Of a stretch of DNA of 8,207 nucleotides, positions 7,098 through 8,207 are shown in pieces. Origin of the DNA: UBA9619 sp964630665 (GTDB lineage: Bacteria; Pseudomonadota; Gammaproteobacteria; Arenicellales; UBA868); NCBI GenBank assembly GCA_964630665.1, contig CAZVVN010000105.1, positions 1 to 8,207 on the forward strand. The letters are read 5' to 3'. The notes beneath the pieces are model-generated. The model did no database searches. It was given only the letters and a program-made list of their open reading frames with translations, and had not been told where the DNA came from. The position numbers and the translations under genes are program-made. The first letter of the stretch is position 1, and each line of letters opens with the position of its first letter.

Positions 7098-7127
7098 GGG
7101 AATCAGACAAGCGGGTGATCCCCTTTT
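7098..7127 (+). terminator. candidate terminator downstream of uvrA
   Basis: GGG-A-ATCA (7098-7105) pairs with TGAT-C-CCC (7116-7123), seven pairs with one A/C mismatch, followed immediately by TTTT (7124-7127). It is about 200 bases past the uvrA stop and upstream of the candidate aceE promoter, so it would separate the two transcripts. The GGGAAT part can alternatively pair with ATTCCC at 7086-7091. Confidence 0.4.
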
Positions 7128-7259
7128 GTACTGGAACGCAGGCGGGATAGGGGCTGAGCCCAGCCCTGACCCAACGAGTGTTCAGTGCGAAATTGCAGCA
7201 CCGCGATGCCTGGTGGTCAAAACATTCGGCGGCTGAGTTTCTACCATCAAATAGCACTG

Positions 7260-7268
7260 TGATATGAT
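7260..7268 (+). promoter_or_regulatory. candidate extended -10 promoter of aceE
   Basis: TGATATGAT fits the extended -10 pattern TGn-TATAAT with one mismatch in the hexamer (7263-7268). No good -35 is seen, as is usual for extended -10 promoters. Transcription would begin near 7275, leaving a leader of about 110 bases before aceE. Confidence 0.45.
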
Positions 7269-7349
7269 GCAAATAATTGAAGAGATTGACCTTTCCTTCT
7301 TCAAGATGCAGCAGCGCCGGCTCTCATCGCGCCTCAACAACCACCCGTT

Positions 7350-7364
7350 ACGGGTTAGACCAAC
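7350..7364 (+). promoter_or_regulatory. candidate PdhR-like operator in the aceE leader
   Basis: The sequence ACGGGTTAGACCAAC matches the E. coli PdhR consensus ATTGGTnnnACCAAT at nine of twelve defined bases, including the GGTnnnACCAA core. It is 20 bases upstream of the aceE start. PdhR is the GntR-family pyruvate-responsive repressor of the pdh operon in E. coli, so position and gene fit. The left half is also the right arm of an ACCCG-TTA-CGGGT hairpin, which offers another explanation. No pdhR gene is in the window. Confidence 0.4.
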
Positions 7365-7384
7365 CAGTGTCCCGAACGTACCCG

Positions 7385-8207
7385 ATGGTTAACAGTGATC
7401 CGCACAACGACGTCGATCCCGCTGAGACCCAGGAGTGGCGTGACGCTTTGTCTTCGGTCCTCGAACGCGAAGGTGAGACCCGGGCACACTACCTGCTCGA
7501 AGAGTTGATCGATCTGGTACGCCGCTCGGGGGTTTACATCCCTTACCGGCCAACCACCGCTTACCTCAATACCATCCGGGCGGTACACGAGAAGCGCAGT
7601 CCAGGTGATGCTGCAATCGAGTGGCGTATCCGCTCCCTGATTCGCTGGAACGCTCTGGCCATGGTCGTCAATGCCAACCGCGAAAGTAGCGAGCTCGGTG
7701 GCCATATCGCCAGCTTCGCCTCTTCAGCCACCCTCTACGACGTTGGCTTCAATCATTTCTGGCGGGCCCCCAGCGCAGACCATAGTGGGGACATGATCTT
7801 CTTTCAGGGCCACTCCGCCCCGGGAATCTATGCCAGAGCGTTTCTCGAGGGACGTATCAGCGAGGCCCAGATGAAGGCCTTTCGGCAGGAAGTGCATAGA
7901 GACGGTCTGTCATCTTACCCACACCCGTGGCTGATGCCGAATTTCTGGCAGTTCCCCACCGTCTCAATGGGGCTCGGGCCGATCCAGGCCATCTACCAGG
8001 CCCGCTTCATGCGCTATCTCCAGCACCGCGAAATGATTCCGACTGAAGAGCGCAAGGTCTGGGCCTTTATCGGTGACGGGGAGATGGATGAACCTGAGTC
8101 CCTGGGCGCCATTGGGGTGGCCGGCCGGGACCAGCTGGACAATCTGGTATTTGTCGTCAACTGCAACCTGCAGCGCCTGGATGGCCCGGTCCGGGGCAAC
8201 GGCAAGA
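7385..8207 (+). CDS. aceE: pyruvate dehydrogenase E1 component, homodimeric type (partial, 5' part)
   Basis: AceE is the thiamine diphosphate-dependent E1 of the pyruvate dehydrogenase complex. It decarboxylates pyruvate and acetylates the E2 lipoyl group. The first 274 codons are present, and the frame is open to the window edge (E. coli AceE is about 887 residues). Residues align with E. coli at an offset of one: H107 (GGHIASF), H143 (FQGHSAPG), D231 in the GDGEMDEPES cofactor motif, and N259/N261 in NCNLQRLDGPV. Other conserved blocks are SSYPHPWLMPNFWQFPTVS and NHFWRA. The ATG is chosen because NDVDPAET aligns with the E. coli N-terminus (NDVDPIET). No Shine-Dalgarno precedes it, and an in-frame GTG lies 18 bases upstream (7367). 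It lies downstream of uvrA on the same strand, but a candidate terminator and its own promoter suggest a separate unit. Confidence 0.97.
   Translation, partial: MVNSDPHNDVDPAETQEWRDALSSVLEREGETRAHYLLEELIDLVRRSGVYIPYRPTTAYLNTIRAVHEKRSPGDAAIEWRIRSLIRWNALAMVVNANRESSELGGHIASFASSATLYDVGFNHFWRAPSADHSGDMIFFQGHSAPGIYARAFLEGRISEAQMKAFRQEVHRDGLSSYPHPWLMPNFWQFPTVSMGLGPIQAIYQARFMRYLQHREMIPTEERKVWAFIGDGEMDEPESLGAIGVAGRDQLDNLVFVVNCNLQRLDGPVRGNGK

Larger units (their letters stand above)
6892..7384. other. uvrA-aceE intergenic region
   Basis: This 493-base gap has no convincing gene. Short frames on both strands give translations without family resemblance or ribosome binding sites. It holds a hairpin near the uvrA stop (GCAAC 6913-6917 with GTTGC 6931-6935, no T-run), a candidate terminator (7098-7127) and a GGGCT/AGCCC hairpin (7151-7166). 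The aceE control elements follow: an extended -10 (7260-7268), an ACCCG-TTA-CGGGT inverted repeat (7343-7355) and a PdhR-like site (7350-7364). A small RNA cannot be excluded. Confidence 0.6.

Noticed and set aside
7078..7272. 64-codon minus-strand frame in the uvrA-aceE gap
   Set aside because: No ribosome binding site, a composition unlike a protein, and it covers the candidate terminator and promoter.
7355..7705. 116-codon minus-strand frame at the start of aceE
   Set aside because: Antisense to aceE, whose reading frame is supported by conserved cofactor residues.

Overview
The window looks like chromosomal DNA from a gammaproteobacterium of moderate-to-high G+C. The evidence is an enterobacterial/pseudomonad-type SSB, a YajR-type transporter, a full-length UvrA very close to the E. 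coli protein, and the homodimeric (AceE) form of pyruvate dehydrogenase E1. From memory of the family neighbourhoods, ssb, an MFS transporter and uvrA lie side by side in Pseudomonas, with uvrA divergent from the other two. Here the same three genes occur, but an amidase gene sits between ssb and the transporter. No species is claimed.

Layout from left to right: (1) 1-118, the region downstream of ssb, with a candidate terminator; (2) ssb on the minus strand, 119-565; (3) a 411-base intergenic region, 566-976, which serves both ssb and the amidase and carries several inverted repeats, a tandem 7-base repeat and an imperfect LexA-like site; (4) an amidase-signature enzyme on the plus strand, 977-2404; (5) a strong hairpin terminator at the convergent junction with (6) a YajR-like MFS transporter on the minus strand, 2426-3805, starting at GTG; (7) a 218-base divergent promoter region; (8) uvrA on the plus strand, 4024-6891; (9) a 493-base gap without a convincing gene, holding a candidate terminator, an extended -10 promoter and a candidate PdhR-like operator; (10) the first 274 codons of aceE, running off the right end.

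ssb and uvrA both serve DNA maintenance: ssDNA protection, and lesion recognition in nucleotide excision repair. aceE begins the pyruvate dehydrogenase operon, and aceF is probably beyond the window. The amidase is not obviously connected to either process. It has its own ribosome binding site and terminator and looks like an independent unit inserted into an otherwise conserved cluster. I see no CRISPR array, IS element, tRNA, rRNA or new multigene system. The findings concern the cluster interruption, regulatory and leader structures, and a few sequence oddities in otherwise ordinary genes.
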